Origin: JAXHUH01 sp034211175
GTDB lineage: Bacteria > Actinomycetota > Acidimicrobiia > Acidimicrobiales > CAIXPF01
NCBI GenBank assembly: GCA_034211175.1
Contig: JAXHUH010000004.1
Span: forward strand, 1 to 42,234
Length of the DNA: 42,234 nt
Direction: 5' to 3'
Under the pieces are notes generated by a model. That model saw only the letters and a list, made by a program, of their open reading frames with translations. It was not told the DNA's origin and did no database searches. Made by a program: the position numbers and the translations under genes. Shown one piece after another: positions 1-8,684 of the stretch (position 1 is its first letter; every line of letters starts with the position of its first letter).

Positions 1-226
1 ATCCGGTTGACGTAAGACACCTCCAGATTCGTTGAGCCCCTGTTCTCGTTCGCGGACCCCTCAACCGCCCCCGGTCGACGTCACCGCACGCCACCCACCC
101 CGCTCAGATCCGAAGAGCCGGCTTGTCACCGGTGCGCACGTCGGTGACCCTCGTCCGTCCCGAACGGAGGTGCCGCCTGGCGGCCGCGTGACGAGCGCCT
201 CCTCGACGCGGTGTGATCTCGCGCGT
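1..226. other. non-coding left edge
   Basis: No gene with coding support was found in this stretch. It follows the stop codon of the minus-strand glutathione peroxidase gene and probably holds the end of that transcript. Open frames crossing it run through the opposite strand of the peroxidase and have unnatural Arg/Pro/Gly-rich composition. Confidence 0.5.
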
Positions 227-715
227 TCAGCGCGGGAGCTGCGCCTCGATCGCCGAGGTGATCTCGTCGGCCTCGGGGTCGGTCTGCGGGCGGAAGCGGG
301 CGACGACCTCGCCGTCGGGCGACAGCAGGAACTTCTCGAAGTTCCACTGGATGTCGCCGGCCTCGCCGTCCGCGTCGGCCACCGGGGTCAGCTCGTTGTA
401 GAGCGGGTGACGGCCCTCGCCGTTCACGTCGATCTTCTCGAACATCGGGAACGTCACGCCGTAGGTGGTCGAGCAGAACGTCTGGATCTCCTCCGACGTG
501 CCCGGCTCCTGGCCCATGAACTGGTTGCACGGGAACCCGAGGACGTTGAACCCCCGGCCCGCGTAGCGCTTCTGCAGCCGCTCGAGGCCCTCGTACTGCG
601 GGGTGAGGCCGCACTTCGAGGCGACGTTCACCACGAGCGCCGCCTTGCCGGCGTAGGCGCCGAGCGTCGTGTGCTCACCGTCGAGCGTCGTGACCTCGAT
701 GTCGTGCACGGGCAT
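227..715 (-). CDS. glutathione peroxidase / thioredoxin-dependent peroxidase
   Basis: Reduces hydrogen or lipid peroxides in the cytoplasm. At 162 residues it has the compact bacterial GPx length. The catalytic Cys sits in NVASKCGLT (C35, cysteine rather than selenocysteine), with FPCNQF carrying the conserved Gln (Q65) and WNFEKF carrying the Trp/Asn (W124, N125) of the catalytic tetrad. C81 is placed like the resolving Cys of thioredoxin-dependent members, so thioredoxin is a more likely donor than glutathione (inference; actinobacteria generally lack glutathione). The start is the ATG preceded by GGAGG with 7-nt spacing. It is divergent from the acidic protein at 830 and appears monocistronic. 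Confidence 0.95.
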   Translation of the reverse strand: MPVHDIEVTTLDGEHTTLGAYAGKAALVVNVASKCGLTPQYEGLERLQKRYAGRGFNVLGFPCNQFMGQEPGTSEEIQTFCSTTYGVTFPMFEKIDVNGEGRHPLYNELTPVADADGEAGDIQWNFEKFLLSPDGEVVARFRPQTDPEADEITSAIEAQLPR

Positions 716-829
716 GGCGCAGCCTCCGGGCCGGTGGGCGGCGGCCCGCTCGGGCCGCTCACACGAGCACGCTACCGGCGTCCGGCACCGGGCGTTTCCC
801 CGGCGAGGGGCGGCGGGTACGCACCCCAC

Positions 830-1387
830 ATGGCTGAGAACACCGCCACCGACCGTCAGGACGTCGCTGAGGAGCTCGACCGCGACGAGATCGTGACCGA
901 CCCGGACTTCACGGGCGACCGCCCGACCGACTTCCCGCCCGACCGGCCCAGCGCGTCGCTCGACGAGGCGCCCGATGCCGCCGACGAGGCCTACGGCGAG
1001 CCGCTCGACGAGCGGATGGAGCGTGAGCGCCCCGACCCGCTGGCCGAGGAGCTCACCCCGCGGCACCGGACCGACTCCCCGGCCCCGGCGACGGCGTCCG
1101 ACGACGGCCTCGGTGCGTTCGCGCCGACCGACGACGTGTTCGCCGACTTCGACGACGACCAGGTCGCCCGCCTCCCCGCCGACCAGGCCATGGACCTGGC
1201 CGCCGGGGACGAGGGCCGTTCGGCAGCCGGCCGGGAGAGTGACGCCGTCGGCCAGATCGTCGACCCGGACGCCGACGTGGCCGACGCGCCGGCCTACACC
1301 GACGACATCAAGGACGAGGTCGCACTCGAGGAGCCGGCCCTCGGCGACGAGACCGCCGAGGAGCAGGCCGTCCACGTCATCGAGTGA
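830..1387 (+). CDS. acidic low-complexity protein, DUF5709-like
   Basis: A 185-residue, strongly acidic protein rich in Asp, Glu, Ala and Pro, with no membrane segment or signal peptide. The central GEPLDERMERERPD stretch, followed by an Asp-rich tail, resembles the actinobacterial DUF5709 family, whose function is unknown; I rate that match as moderate. The protein looks intrinsically disordered. The ATG start lies in the intergenic region shared with the divergent peroxidase gene and has no obvious Shine-Dalgarno. The only Cys-free, Asp-dense composition could alternatively mark a nonspecific acidic chaperone-like protein, but nothing in the sequence shows that. Confidence 0.7.
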   Translation: MAENTATDRQDVAEELDRDEIVTDPDFTGDRPTDFPPDRPSASLDEAPDAADEAYGEPLDERMERERPDPLAEELTPRHRTDSPAPATASDDGLGAFAPTDDVFADFDDDQVARLPADQAMDLAAGDEGRSAAGRESDAVGQIVDPDADVADAPAYTDDIKDEVALEEPALGDETAEEQAVHVIE

Positions 1388-1413
1388 CTCTCGAACGACC
1401 CGTCCTTCACGTT

Positions 1414-1462
1414 CTGGTCTACCGAACTGCGCTGTGGGCGCCGGTTTCGTAGACCAGTTCGG
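1414..1462. terminator. candidate bidirectional hairpin between convergent genes
   Basis: CTGGTCTAC (1414-1422) pairs with GTAGACCAG (1449-1457). Alternatively CCGAACTG (1422-1429) pairs with CAGTTCGG (1455-1462). The two pairings compete for 1455-1457. The site lies between the stop of the acidic protein and the stop of the convergent hydrolase, which suits a terminator without a U-tract. Confidence 0.4.
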
Positions 1463-1486
1463 GGTTGGCGGGTTGGTTGCGGACGG

Positions 1487-2467
1487 TCAGCGGAGGGACT
1501 CGAGCCAGGCGACGAGGTGGCGGTTGACCTCGTCGGCCGCCTCCTGCTGCACCCAGTGGCCGGCGCCGTCGATGATCACGCTGTCGCGGATGCCGGGAAG
1601 GGTCTGCTCGAACCGCTTGATCGCGTTCTCGCCCCAGATCGTCGGGCCGTCCTTCGAGCCGCCGATGAACAGCGACGGGCACGGGATCGCCGCGTCGTCG
1701 TAGGCGCCCGAGTCCTCCCAGTCGCGATCCGCGTTGCGGTAGCGGTTGAGCCCGCCGGTGATGCCGGTGCGCTCGAACTCCGAGGCGTAGAACGCGAAGT
1801 CGTCCTCGGTCAGCCACGCCGGCCACGTGCCGTTCTCGGGCCAGCTGAAGCGGTCGATCATCTTCGCGCCCGGTGGGATCGTGGCGATCGTCCCGGCGCC
1901 GGGCACCATCGGCGGCGCGTCACCGGAGGCCGAGTAGTAGAACCCGAGGAGCCAGCGGGCGATGTCGGGCTCGATCTCCGCCTCCGCCCGGCCCGGCTTC
2001 TGGAAGTACTCGATGTAGAACTCCTCGTCGCCGCCGAGCATCCGGAAGCCGCTCGTCGGGCGCAACGGGCCGCGAGGGTTGTAGGGCACGCTCAGCAGGC
2101 CCATGGCCGTGAACACGTCTGGCCTGGTCAGCACGGTGTTCCAGGTGATCGGCGCACCCCAGTCGTGGCCGACGATGATCGCCGTCTCCTCGCCCAGCGC
2201 CCGCACGACACCGACGTTGTCGGCCACGTGGCGGACCATGCGGTAGTCGTCGACGTTGGCGAACGACTGCGACCGGCCGTAGCCCCGCACGTCGATGGCC
2301 ACGGCCCGGAACCCCGCGTCGGCGACGGCCGGGAGCTGGTGGCGCCACGAGTACCACGACTCGGGGAACCCGTGGACGAACAGGACGAGCGGTCCCTGAC
2401 CCATCGACACGGCGTGGATCCGGGTGCCGAGCGCGTCCAGGGTCAGGTGCTGCGGTTCAGGCGCCAT
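1487..2467 (-). CDS. alpha/beta hydrolase, epoxide hydrolase type
   Basis: A 326-residue soluble hydrolase likely to open epoxides to diols. HGFP (about 32-35) forms the oxyanion hole, the nucleophile is the Asp of GHDWGAP (D102), the acid is the Asp of GSKDGP (about 271) and the catalytic His is in GAGHWVQQ (about 304). An Asp rather than Ser nucleophile, with the DWG context, separates it from esterases and favours epoxide hydrolase over haloalkane dehalogenase. Tyr residues in the lid region could be the epoxide-activating pair. The ATG start at 2467 places the first beta strand (HLTLDALGTRIHAV) at the normal distance. It is divergent from sigma factor A. Confidence 0.9.
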   Translation of the reverse strand: MAPEPQHLTLDALGTRIHAVSMGQGPLVLFVHGFPESWYSWRHQLPAVADAGFRAVAIDVRGYGRSQSFANVDDYRMVRHVADNVGVVRALGEETAIIVGHDWGAPITWNTVLTRPDVFTAMGLLSVPYNPRGPLRPTSGFRMLGGDEEFYIEYFQKPGRAEAEIEPDIARWLLGFYYSASGDAPPMVPGAGTIATIPPGAKMIDRFSWPENGTWPAWLTEDDFAFYASEFERTGITGGLNRYRNADRDWEDSGAYDDAAIPCPSLFIGGSKDGPTIWGENAIKRFEQTLPGIRDSVIIDGAGHWVQQEAADEVNRHLVAWLESLR

Positions 2468-2558
2468 GGCCGGGAGTCTCGTCCATCCGTGACGAGGGGC
2501 ACACATCGACACGGTGTCAGCGGGGGAGACTGACCGTGGCGACCCACCGACCGCCGAG

Positions 2559-2586
2559 GGAACCCGCCGGGCCCTTCGCGCGTCGA
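2559..2586 (+). promoter_or_regulatory. ECF-type promoter of sigma A
   Basis: GGAACC (2559-2564), a 16-nt spacer, then CGTCGA (2581-2586). The ATG of sigma A follows after 8 nt, so transcription should begin at or next to the start codon. The same element with identical spacing precedes four related loci at 9520, 11827, 13812 and 15021. Confidence 0.8.
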
Positions 2587-2594
2587 GGTCATCG

Positions 2595-3257
2595 ATGAGG
2601 ACGCGAACGATCGAGGCGAGTTGGTTGACGCGCCGATCATCGCCGCCACCGGGGCGGCGTCCAACCGAGACGACCGGGACGGCCGCCGCCTTCGTCGCGC
2701 CCGGCGCCTCGGGCCCCGACAGCAACCCCGGCACCGCCGGCAACACCGCGGACGACACGGACGCCGAGTTCAGCGCCGTCGTCCGCGACCGCCAGGACGC
2801 GCTCGCCCGCCTCGCCTACGCGCTGTGCGGCGACCCCCAGCACGCGGAGGACGCGGTCGCCGAGGCGTTCGCCAAGGTGTACGTCCAGTGGCGCCGGGGC
2901 CGGGTCGACGACCTCGCCCCGTACCTGCGCCGGGCGGTGATCAACCAGGTCCACGCCCGCCATCGTCGGCGGGCGCTCGAGCGCCGGGAGGAGCGCCGCC
3001 ACACGGTCGACGGCCGCACCCACGACCGCTTCGACGCGAGGGTCGACGACCACGAGGTCCTGTGGGACGCCCTTGCGACCCTGCCGCTGTCCCAGCGGTC
3101 GGTCGTCGTGCTGCGCATCGTCGAGGACCTCTCCGAAGCAGAGACCGCCCGGGCCCTCGGTGTCCGGAAGGGGACCGTGAAGTCACGCCTGTCGCGGGCC
3201 ATGGCGACGCTGCGGGACGAGCTGGGGCCGGAAGGGCTGGGGATCGAGCATGTCTGA
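2595..3257 (+). CDS. SigE-family ECF RNA polymerase sigma factor (pair A)
   Basis: An alternative sigma factor of the actinobacterial SigE family (TIGR02983-like), about 220 residues. Region 2 contains LARLAYALCGD, AEDAVAEAF and the DNA-facing YLRRAVINQVHARHRRR. Region 4 contains LPLSQRSVVVLRIVEDLSE and the helix-turn-helix end GTVKSRLSRAMATLR. The N-terminal 55 residues are a disordered Thr/Pro/Gly extension absent from sigma B and C. I chose the ATG at 2595 because it lies 8 nt after the -10 hexamer, the same geometry as the other two sigma genes; an upstream in-frame start near 2514 would precede the promoter. Its stop overlaps the partner start by 8 nt, so the two are translationally coupled. 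Autoregulation is inferred from the shared promoter. Confidence 0.9.
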   Translation: MRTRTIEASWLTRRSSPPPGRRPTETTGTAAAFVAPGASGPDSNPGTAGNTADDTDAEFSAVVRDRQDALARLAYALCGDPQHAEDAVAEAFAKVYVQWRRGRVDDLAPYLRRAVINQVHARHRRRALERREERRHTVDGRTHDRFDARVDDHEVLWDALATLPLSQRSVVVLRIVEDLSEAETARALGVRKGTVKSRLSRAMATLRDELGPEGLGIEHV

Positions 3258-4380
3258 GATGGAGGAGCGCCTGCGCCGGGCGGTCGACCGCCGCCGTGAC
3301 GCCTACGAGCCGAGCCCCGGCCTCACCGAGCGCATCCACGCCGAGAGCGCCGGTGCCTACCGGCGCCATCGACAGCGGCGGCGAGCGGCCGCGGTCGGCG
3401 CGTCGCTGGCGTCGGTCGTCGTGGCCATCGTCCTCGGCGCGGCCTGGCTCGGTGATGACGGCGGCGACACCCTCGAGGTCGCGACCCGCCCGGACGACGT
3501 GACCTCCACGACGCTGTCACCGTCGACGACCGTGCCCGTCGACGACACCGGCCGCGTCATCCCGACGACGACGGCCCCGCCGGTCACCTCCACGACCATG
3601 CCGCCGACCACCACGGCCATCCCGACGACGACCGTGCCGCCGGCCGCAGGGCCGACGTTCGTCGTCGACGGGGGCATCGTCGTCGGCTGGTGGGACGGCA
3701 GCGGCTGGGGGCCCTACGACGCCGACACCGTCCCGCCGACGGCCGGCGTCGTCCTGCGCTCGGCGACCGGACTGCCGTCGGTGACCGTCGGCTCGGAGCC
3801 GACCGCGGCATGCCAGCCGGAGCTCGGTGTCCGGTGGTCGGTCGATGAGCTCGGCGACGACTCCGGCGTCTACGTGTCCGGTGACCACCCGATCCAGCCG
3901 CGCGACGTCGTCGAGACCGCCGCGGCACCCGCCCACGTCGGGGCCGTCCGGGACGCGCTCGCCGCCGAGGGCCTCGACGCCCCGGCCGCGGAGGTCGAGG
4001 CGAACGGCCTCCGGGTGCTGCGCCTCGACATCGAGGGCGACGGCGTCGACGAGGTCCTGATCGAGGCGAACCGGGTCGTGAGGGACGAGTCCGCCGACGA
4101 CAACTACTCGGTGCTCGTCCTCCGCCGGGTCGGCGCCGACGACACCGCGCAGGACCTCGTCGTCCGCGCCTCGGTCGGCCAGTGGTTCCCGATCCCCGCA
4201 ACCCCCGACGCCGTGCCGAGCATCGTCGAGGAGACCGAGATCACCGGGGTCGTCGACGGCAACGGCGACGGCGTCTTCGAGCTGGTGACGACGACCGACT
4301 ACTACGAGGGCGGCTTGCAGTCCCTCTACGACCTGCGGGGTGCGCCGACGCTCATCTCGTCGGCCCGCTGCGGCGCGTGA
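3250..4380 (+). CDS. single-pass membrane partner of sigma A, putative anti-sigma factor
   Basis: 376 residues. A charged cytoplasmic head of about 45 residues contains YEPSPGLTERI, a motif shared with the partners of sigma B and C. A single membrane helix follows at about 46-67, then a Thr/Pro linker and a 250-residue exterior domain. No HxxxCxxC zinc anti-sigma motif is present, so the anti-sigma role rests on position and topology only. Unlike the B and C partners it lacks the TPLTxYGVGPLRAGMT domain. It carries two Asp-rich loops (DIEGDGVDEV and VDGNGDGVFELV) resembling calcium-binding FG-GAP/VCBS repeats, suggesting a beta-propeller-like sensor. Two exterior cysteines, one mid-domain and one near the C-terminus, match the pattern in the relatives. 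Confidence 0.8.
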   Translation: MSEMEERLRRAVDRRRDAYEPSPGLTERIHAESAGAYRRHRQRRRAAAVGASLASVVVAIVLGAAWLGDDGGDTLEVATRPDDVTSTTLSPSTTVPVDDTGRVIPTTTAPPVTSTTMPPTTTAIPTTTVPPAAGPTFVVDGGIVVGWWDGSGWGPYDADTVPPTAGVVLRSATGLPSVTVGSEPTAACQPELGVRWSVDELGDDSGVYVSGDHPIQPRDVVETAAAPAHVGAVRDALAAEGLDAPAAEVEANGLRVLRLDIEGDGVDEVLIEANRVVRDESADDNYSVLVLRRVGADDTAQDLVVRASVGQWFPIPATPDAVPSIVEETEITGVVDGNGDGVFELVTTTDYYEGGLQSLYDLRGAPTLISSARCGA

Positions 4381-4417
4381 CCCGCCGGCGCAGGCGACGC
4401 GGTCGCTGCCGGACCGG

Positions 4418-5044
4418 TCAGTCCCACACCTCGAGCCAGCCGCCGGCCTCGTCGGTCATGAACCCGGGGATGCGGCCGAGGGTCCGGACGAGGTCGGCGT
4501 CGGGCCCCAGCGCCCGGCGCCAGCCGTCGCCCTCGGTGAGCAGGGCGCCGACCGCGACGACGTCGGCGCCGCCGGCCCGCAGCAGCCGCAGCGCCGCGGC
4601 GATCGAGCCGCCCGTCGCGATCACGTCGTCGACGAGCACCACCCGACGCCCCGAGATCAAGGGCACGCGGGCCTGGTCGAGGCGCAGCGCCTGGTCGGCG
4701 TCGGTGGTGATCGAGCGCATGTCCTCGACGAGCGCGTCGGCCAGGTGGATCTTCGGGGTCTTCTGGAGGACGAGGTAGTCGTCGAGCCCCAGGGCCCGGC
4801 TCGTCTCGATGGCGACGGGGATGCCGAGCGTGGCGTTCGTGGCGACGACCTCGGCGCCGGTGTCGGCGAGCAGGCCGGCGAGGTCCTTGCCGGCCCGGTC
4901 CATGAACCCGACGCCCCGGTCGATCGTCATCAGCAGGGCGATGGCGGCCCGGTCGGACACCGGCACGATCGGCAGCGTGATGTCCTGGCTGCCGATCGTG
5001 ACCGGATAGTCGGTGGTGTAGCTCGAGGTCGGTTCGTCGCTCAC
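4418..5044 (-). CDS. purine/pyrimidine phosphoribosyltransferase
   Basis: A cytoplasmic type I phosphoribosyltransferase of 208 residues. The PRPP-binding loop VVLVDDVIATGGS (about 135-147) is intact, and the upstream VATNATLGIPVA segment fits the core fold. Overall shape is closest to adenine phosphoribosyltransferases, but the base cannot be assigned from sequence. The start is GTG at 5044 inside a GTGA overlap with the upstream permease stop. As last gene of an ABC importer operon it probably traps the imported base as a nucleotide (inference). The ATP-binding, permease and binding-protein genes are all immediately upstream in the same transcript. Confidence 0.85.
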   Translation of the reverse strand: MSDEPTSSYTTDYPVTIGSQDITLPIVPVSDRAAIALLMTIDRGVGFMDRAGKDLAGLLADTGAEVVATNATLGIPVAIETSRALGLDDYLVLQKTPKIHLADALVEDMRSITTDADQALRLDQARVPLISGRRVVLVDDVIATGGSIAAALRLLRAGGADVVAVGALLTEGDGWRRALGPDADLVRTLGRIPGFMTDEAGGWLEVWD

Positions 5045-5835
5045 GTACGTGCGGCCTCCGGTGCGTAGCGCTCGAGGGCGACGCGCTCGACCGTCGTCAC
5101 CGCGGTGAACAGCACGATCGACACGATCGAGATCAGGATCGTCGCCGCCCACACCAGGTTGTACTTCGTCTGGGTGCCGGCCGACAGCAGGAGGTAGCCG
5201 AGGCCCTCGCCGGTGAGGAACCACTCGCACAGCAGGGCGCCGAGGATGGCACCGGGGGTGCCGATGCGGGCGGCGGCGAACAGGGCGGGGACGGCCGAGG
5301 GCAGCCGGACCTTGCGGAGCACCTCGAAGGTCGAGGCGTCGTAGACCCGCAGCAGCTCGATCGCCTCGCCCGCCGTCGAGCGCAGGCCGTGGGTCACGAG
5401 CACCAGGGTCGGGAAGAACACGATGATCCCGACGATCACGACGACGCCGACCGTGTCGCGCCCGAACACGAGGGCGAGCACCGGGATCATGGCGACGACC
5501 GGGACCGAGCGCAGCACCATGGCCACGGGCATGAACGTCAGCTCGACCGGCTTCCACACGACGAACGCCACGGCGATGGCGACCGACGCCGCGCCGCCGA
5601 CCACGAACCCGAGGCCGGCGTCCCACAGGGTGACCCACAGCGCCTCGAACAGCTCCGAGCGGTTCTCGCCGGCGGTCGGCGCGGCGAACAGGTAGTCCCA
5701 CACGTCGGCCGGGCCCTTGCCGACGAAGTCGTCGATGTCGAACAGCCACAGGTACGCGACCCACAAGGCGATCAGGACGAACGTCGAGATGGCCAGCGTC
5801 GACGCACCCCGCAGCACCTTGAGCGCGAACCTCAC
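5041..5835 (-). CDS. ABC transporter permease (second of pair)
   Basis: A BPD_transp_1-type inner membrane permease of 264 residues with about six hydrophobic helices. The cytoplasmic EAA loop (EVLRKVRLPSAVPALFAAAR, roughly 160-180) is the docking site for the ATPase. It resembles SsuC/ThiX/TauC-type permeases that work with NMT1/THI5-like binding proteins. GTG start at 5835 overlaps the stop of the first permease (GTGA). The two permeases are similar in their EAA regions and most likely form a heterodimer. Confidence 0.9.
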   Translation of the reverse strand: MRFALKVLRGASTLAISTFVLIALWVAYLWLFDIDDFVGKGPADVWDYLFAAPTAGENRSELFEALWVTLWDAGLGFVVGGAASVAIAVAFVVWKPVELTFMPVAMVLRSVPVVAMIPVLALVFGRDTVGVVVIVGIIVFFPTLVLVTHGLRSTAGEAIELLRVYDASTFEVLRKVRLPSAVPALFAAARIGTPGAILGALLCEWFLTGEGLGYLLLSAGTQTKYNLVWAATILISIVSIVLFTAVTTVERVALERYAPEAART

Positions 5836-6650
5836 CGCTCACCACCCCGGGGCGCCCACGGCGTGAGGAGCCGGCCGACGACGGCGATTAGCAGGTAGCC
5901 GAGCCCGGCGACCGCGGTGGTGACGAGGGCGATGCCCCACACCCGTTCCTGGTCGACCTGGGCCTTCGCCGCGACGAGGAACTGGCCGAGGCCGCGGTCC
6001 GCGCCCATGAACTCGCCGAGCATGGCGCCGAGGATGGCGGCCGGTGCCGAGATGCGCAGCGCCGCGAACAGCGACGGCAGCGCCGCCTTGATCCGCACCT
6101 TGCGCAGCGCGGTGAACGACGAGCCGCCGAGGGCCCGGATCACGTCGACGCTGCGCTGGTCGGCCGAGCGGAGGCCCATGATCGCGCCGACGAGGGTGGT
6201 GAAGAACACGGCGAGCGCGGCCAGCGCCGCCATCGGTGCGTCGCCGGAGAACGAGATCGCCAGGATCGGCCCGACCGCGATGACCGGCATCGAGTACGTG
6301 GCGACCGCGAACCGCAGGATCGTCGACTCGGTGAACGGCAGGGCCACTGCGACGCCGGCGAGGCCGATGGCGAGGACGTTGCCGCCGAGCCAGCCCTTCG
6401 ACGCGGCGACGACCGTCGCCCAGATGTTGCGGGGGTAGAGGTCCCAGTCGTCGATCAGCGAGTCGACCACGGCGATCGGCGTCGGGATCGCGTCGGACAT
6501 CACGGTCGCGCCGAGCAGGTGCCACGCCAGAAGCACCCCGAGGATGCCGCCGGCGCTGTAGAGCCAGGTCCGGTCGCCGGTGGCGCCGGCGCGAAGCGCA
6601 GGCCCGCCGATCGGCGTGACGAGCTGCTCGTCGGGCGCGGCGGCGGTCAC
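5832..6650 (-). CDS. ABC transporter permease (first of pair)
   Basis: A 272-residue permease of the SsuC/ThiX class with a short charged N-terminus, about six membrane helices and an EAA loop (ALRKVRIKAALPSLFAALRI) that interacts with the ATPase. The start is GTG at 6650, overlapping the ATPase stop as GTGA; the open frame continues upstream through the opposite strand of the ATPase gene but that extension is not credible protein. It pairs with the neighbouring permease to form the channel of the importer. Confidence 0.9.
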   Translation of the reverse strand: MTAAAPDEQLVTPIGGPALRAGATGDRTWLYSAGGILGVLLAWHLLGATVMSDAIPTPIAVVDSLIDDWDLYPRNIWATVVAASKGWLGGNVLAIGLAGVAVALPFTESTILRFAVATYSMPVIAVGPILAISFSGDAPMAALAALAVFFTTLVGAIMGLRSADQRSVDVIRALGGSSFTALRKVRIKAALPSLFAALRISAPAAILGAMLGEFMGADRGLGQFLVAAKAQVDQERVWGIALVTTAVAGLGYLLIAVVGRLLTPWAPRGGER

Positions 6651-7522
6651 CCGTCGACCTCGGGCGGCTGCTCGTCGGCGACCTCCGACTCGAACAGCAG
6701 GTCGGCGATGCGGTCGCTGAGCGCGTGGAACTCGGCGCTGCGCAGCATCTCCGGCGTGCGCGGCCGGGGCAGCGGGATCGGCACCACAGCCTGCACGGTC
6801 GACGGGCGCGGCGACATGAGGACGACCTCGTCGGCCAGGAACACGGCCTCGTCGATCGAGTGGGTGACGAGCAGCGTCGTGGTCGTCCGCTCCGTCCAGA
6901 TGCGCTGGAGCTCGAGGTTCATCCGCCGGCGGGTCATCTCGTCGAGCGCGCCGAACGGCTCGTCGAGCAGCAGGACCCGGGGCTCGGTGATCAGCGCCCG
7001 GGCGATGGCGGCCCGCTGGCGCATGCCGCCCGACAGCTGCGAGGGGCGGGCCTTCTCGAACCCGTCGAGGCCGACGAGCGAGATCAGGTCCTTGATCGCC
7101 GAGGCGCCGGGCTTGAACCCGGTCACCTCCAACGGCAGGTGGAGGTTGGACTCGACGCTGCGCCACGGCAGCAGGGCCGGGTCCTGGAACGCGATGCCGA
7201 GGTGGTGGTTGCACCGCGCGGAGGCCGGGGCCTCGCCGTGGACGGTGACGTCACCGGCGGTGGGCTGCTCCAGGTCGGCCAGGATGCGCAGCACGGTCGA
7301 CTTGCCGCAGCCGGATGGGCCGAGCAGCGCGACGAAGCCGCCCTCGGGGTTCGAGAGGTCGAACTGGTCGATGGCGACGAGCGAGGACCGCCCGATCCGG
7401 AACTCCTTGCGCAGCCCCGAGATCGAGATGCCCCCGGCCGGTGCGGCGTCGGTCGACCCGGGGCGGGAACCGGGGTCGGGCTCCGCCGCCATGCCCGCGG
7501 CCTCGGTCGCCGGCGAGGTCAC
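6647..7522 (-). CDS. ABC transporter ATP-binding protein (SsuB/ThiZ class)
   Basis: A 291-residue ATPase energising the importer. Walker A is GPSGCGKST (about 68-76), the Q-loop lies in AFQDPALLPW, the signature is LSGGMRQR (about 163-170), Walker B is VLLLDEPFGALD and the switch His is in VTHSIDEA. A 30-residue Pro/Gly/Ala-rich N-terminal tail precedes the fold, so the internal ATG at codon 11 is a possible alternative start. GTG at 7522 is preferred because it makes the GTGA overlap seen at every junction of the operon. Confidence 0.93.
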   Translation of the reverse strand: MTSPATEAAGMAAEPDPGSRPGSTDAAPAGGISISGLRKEFRIGRSSLVAIDQFDLSNPEGGFVALLGPSGCGKSTVLRILADLEQPTAGDVTVHGEAPASARCNHHLGIAFQDPALLPWRSVESNLHLPLEVTGFKPGASAIKDLISLVGLDGFEKARPSQLSGGMRQRAAIARALITEPRVLLLDEPFGALDEMTRRRMNLELQRIWTERTTTTLLVTHSIDEAVFLADEVVLMSPRPSTVQAVVPIPLPRPRTPEMLRSAEFHALSDRIADLLFESEVADEQPPEVDG

Positions 7523-8619
7523 AGCAGCGACGGCCCGTCGGCGTAGATCTCGTCGAGGATCTCGTTGGTGAACACGTCGGCAGGGATGTCGAGGCCGAGG
7601 TCGGCGAGGGTCTGGAGGGTGGCCTCCAGCTCGCTCTCCTCCATGTAGCCGATGCCCAGCTCGGTGGTCGTCTCGGTGACGACGAGCTCGTTCTGGTCCT
7701 CGTTCTCGGCGATCGACGCCTCCATCTCGAGCCCGAGGTCGGCGCCGTACTCCTCGACCGCCAGTCGGGCGCCGTACTCGAGGTCGGTGCTGTTGTGCTC
7801 CCAGCCCTTCACGATCGCCCGGACCGCCCCGACGACCGCCTCGCGGTTCTCGGTCATGTTCGACGTCGCCGTGGTGAGCAGCTGCTGGTAGAGGCTGAAC
7901 CCGTAGTCCGACAGCGCCATCGTCGCGACCTCGTGGCCCTCAGCCTCGAGCACGTTCGGTTCGTTGGTGATGAAGCTGAACCAGCCGTCGGCCTCGCCGT
8001 TGACCAGCGGGGTCGGGTCGAAGTCGGCGACGATCTTGTTGATCTCGCTCGGGTCGATGTCGTTGATCCGCAGCAGCGCGTCCCACAGCCCGTCGTTCAC
8101 GGCCTGGACGCCGATCGTCTTGCCGATCATGTCCTGGGGCGAGGTGATCGGGTTGTCGGCCATCGACATGATGCCGAACGGGTTCTTCTGGAACAGCGCC
8201 CCGACGACGGTGATGTCGGCGCCCTCGAGAATCGCCCCGGCGGTGACCTCGGTGACCGAGATGCCGAGCAGCGCGTTGTTGGACACGACGACGGGCATGT
8301 CGGCCACGTTCGGGCCGCCGGCGAGCAGCTCGACACCGGAGAAGCCCTCGTCGGTGAAGTAGCCCTCCTTGTCGGCGATGTAGACGCCGGCGAACTCGGC
8401 GTTCTTGATCCAGTCGAACTGGATGGTGGCCGTGCCGAGGTCGGCGGCCGCGCTCTCGCCTCCAGTCGTGCCGGTCGACTCGCCGGCCGTGGTCGTCGTG
8501 GCCGCGTCGTCGTCATCGTCGCCGCCGCACGCGGCGAGGAGGATCCCGCCGGAGCCGACGAAGACGGCACCTCCGACCGTGCCCCTCAGGAAGTCCCGTC
8601 GACCGAGCCGTCGCTGCAA
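7519..8619 (-). CDS. Tat-exported lipoprotein substrate-binding protein, NMT1/THI5-like
   Basis: A 366-residue solute receptor tethered outside the membrane. The N-terminus has a twin-arginine motif (RRDFLRG, residues 7-13) followed by a lipobox ending at C31 (LLAACGG), then an acidic/Thr spacer. The mature part has the NMT1/THI5 fold typical of receptors for thiamine pyrimidine precursors, riboflavin, sulfonates or nucleobase-like compounds (FDWIKNAEFAGVYIADKEG). I chose TTG at 8619 because GGAGG lies 6 nt upstream and it gives an ideal Tat signal; upstream alternatives give an implausible long basic extension. Substrate unknown; the phosphoribosyltransferase at the operon end hints at a nucleobase or pyrimidine. 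Confidence 0.88.
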   Translation of the reverse strand: MQRRLGRRDFLRGTVGGAVFVGSGGILLAACGGDDDDDAATTTTAGESTGTTGGESAAADLGTATIQFDWIKNAEFAGVYIADKEGYFTDEGFSGVELLAGGPNVADMPVVVSNNALLGISVTEVTAGAILEGADITVVGALFQKNPFGIMSMADNPITSPQDMIGKTIGVQAVNDGLWDALLRINDIDPSEINKIVADFDPTPLVNGEADGWFSFITNEPNVLEAEGHEVATMALSDYGFSLYQQLLTTATSNMTENREAVVGAVRAIVKGWEHNSTDLEYGARLAVEEYGADLGLEMEASIAENEDQNELVVTETTTELGIGYMEESELEATLQTLADLGLDIPADVFTNEILDEIYADGPSLL

Positions 8620-8684
8620 CGTCGTCCTCCACACCGGATGAGTTCTGTGCCGTGTGGCGGCCCGCGGCGAACGAGCGGCCACCT

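Noticed and set aside
3250..3460. zinc-binding anti-sigma (ZAS) domain
   Set aside because: No HxxxCxxC in any partner's cytoplasmic head, so the standard ZAS class is excluded.
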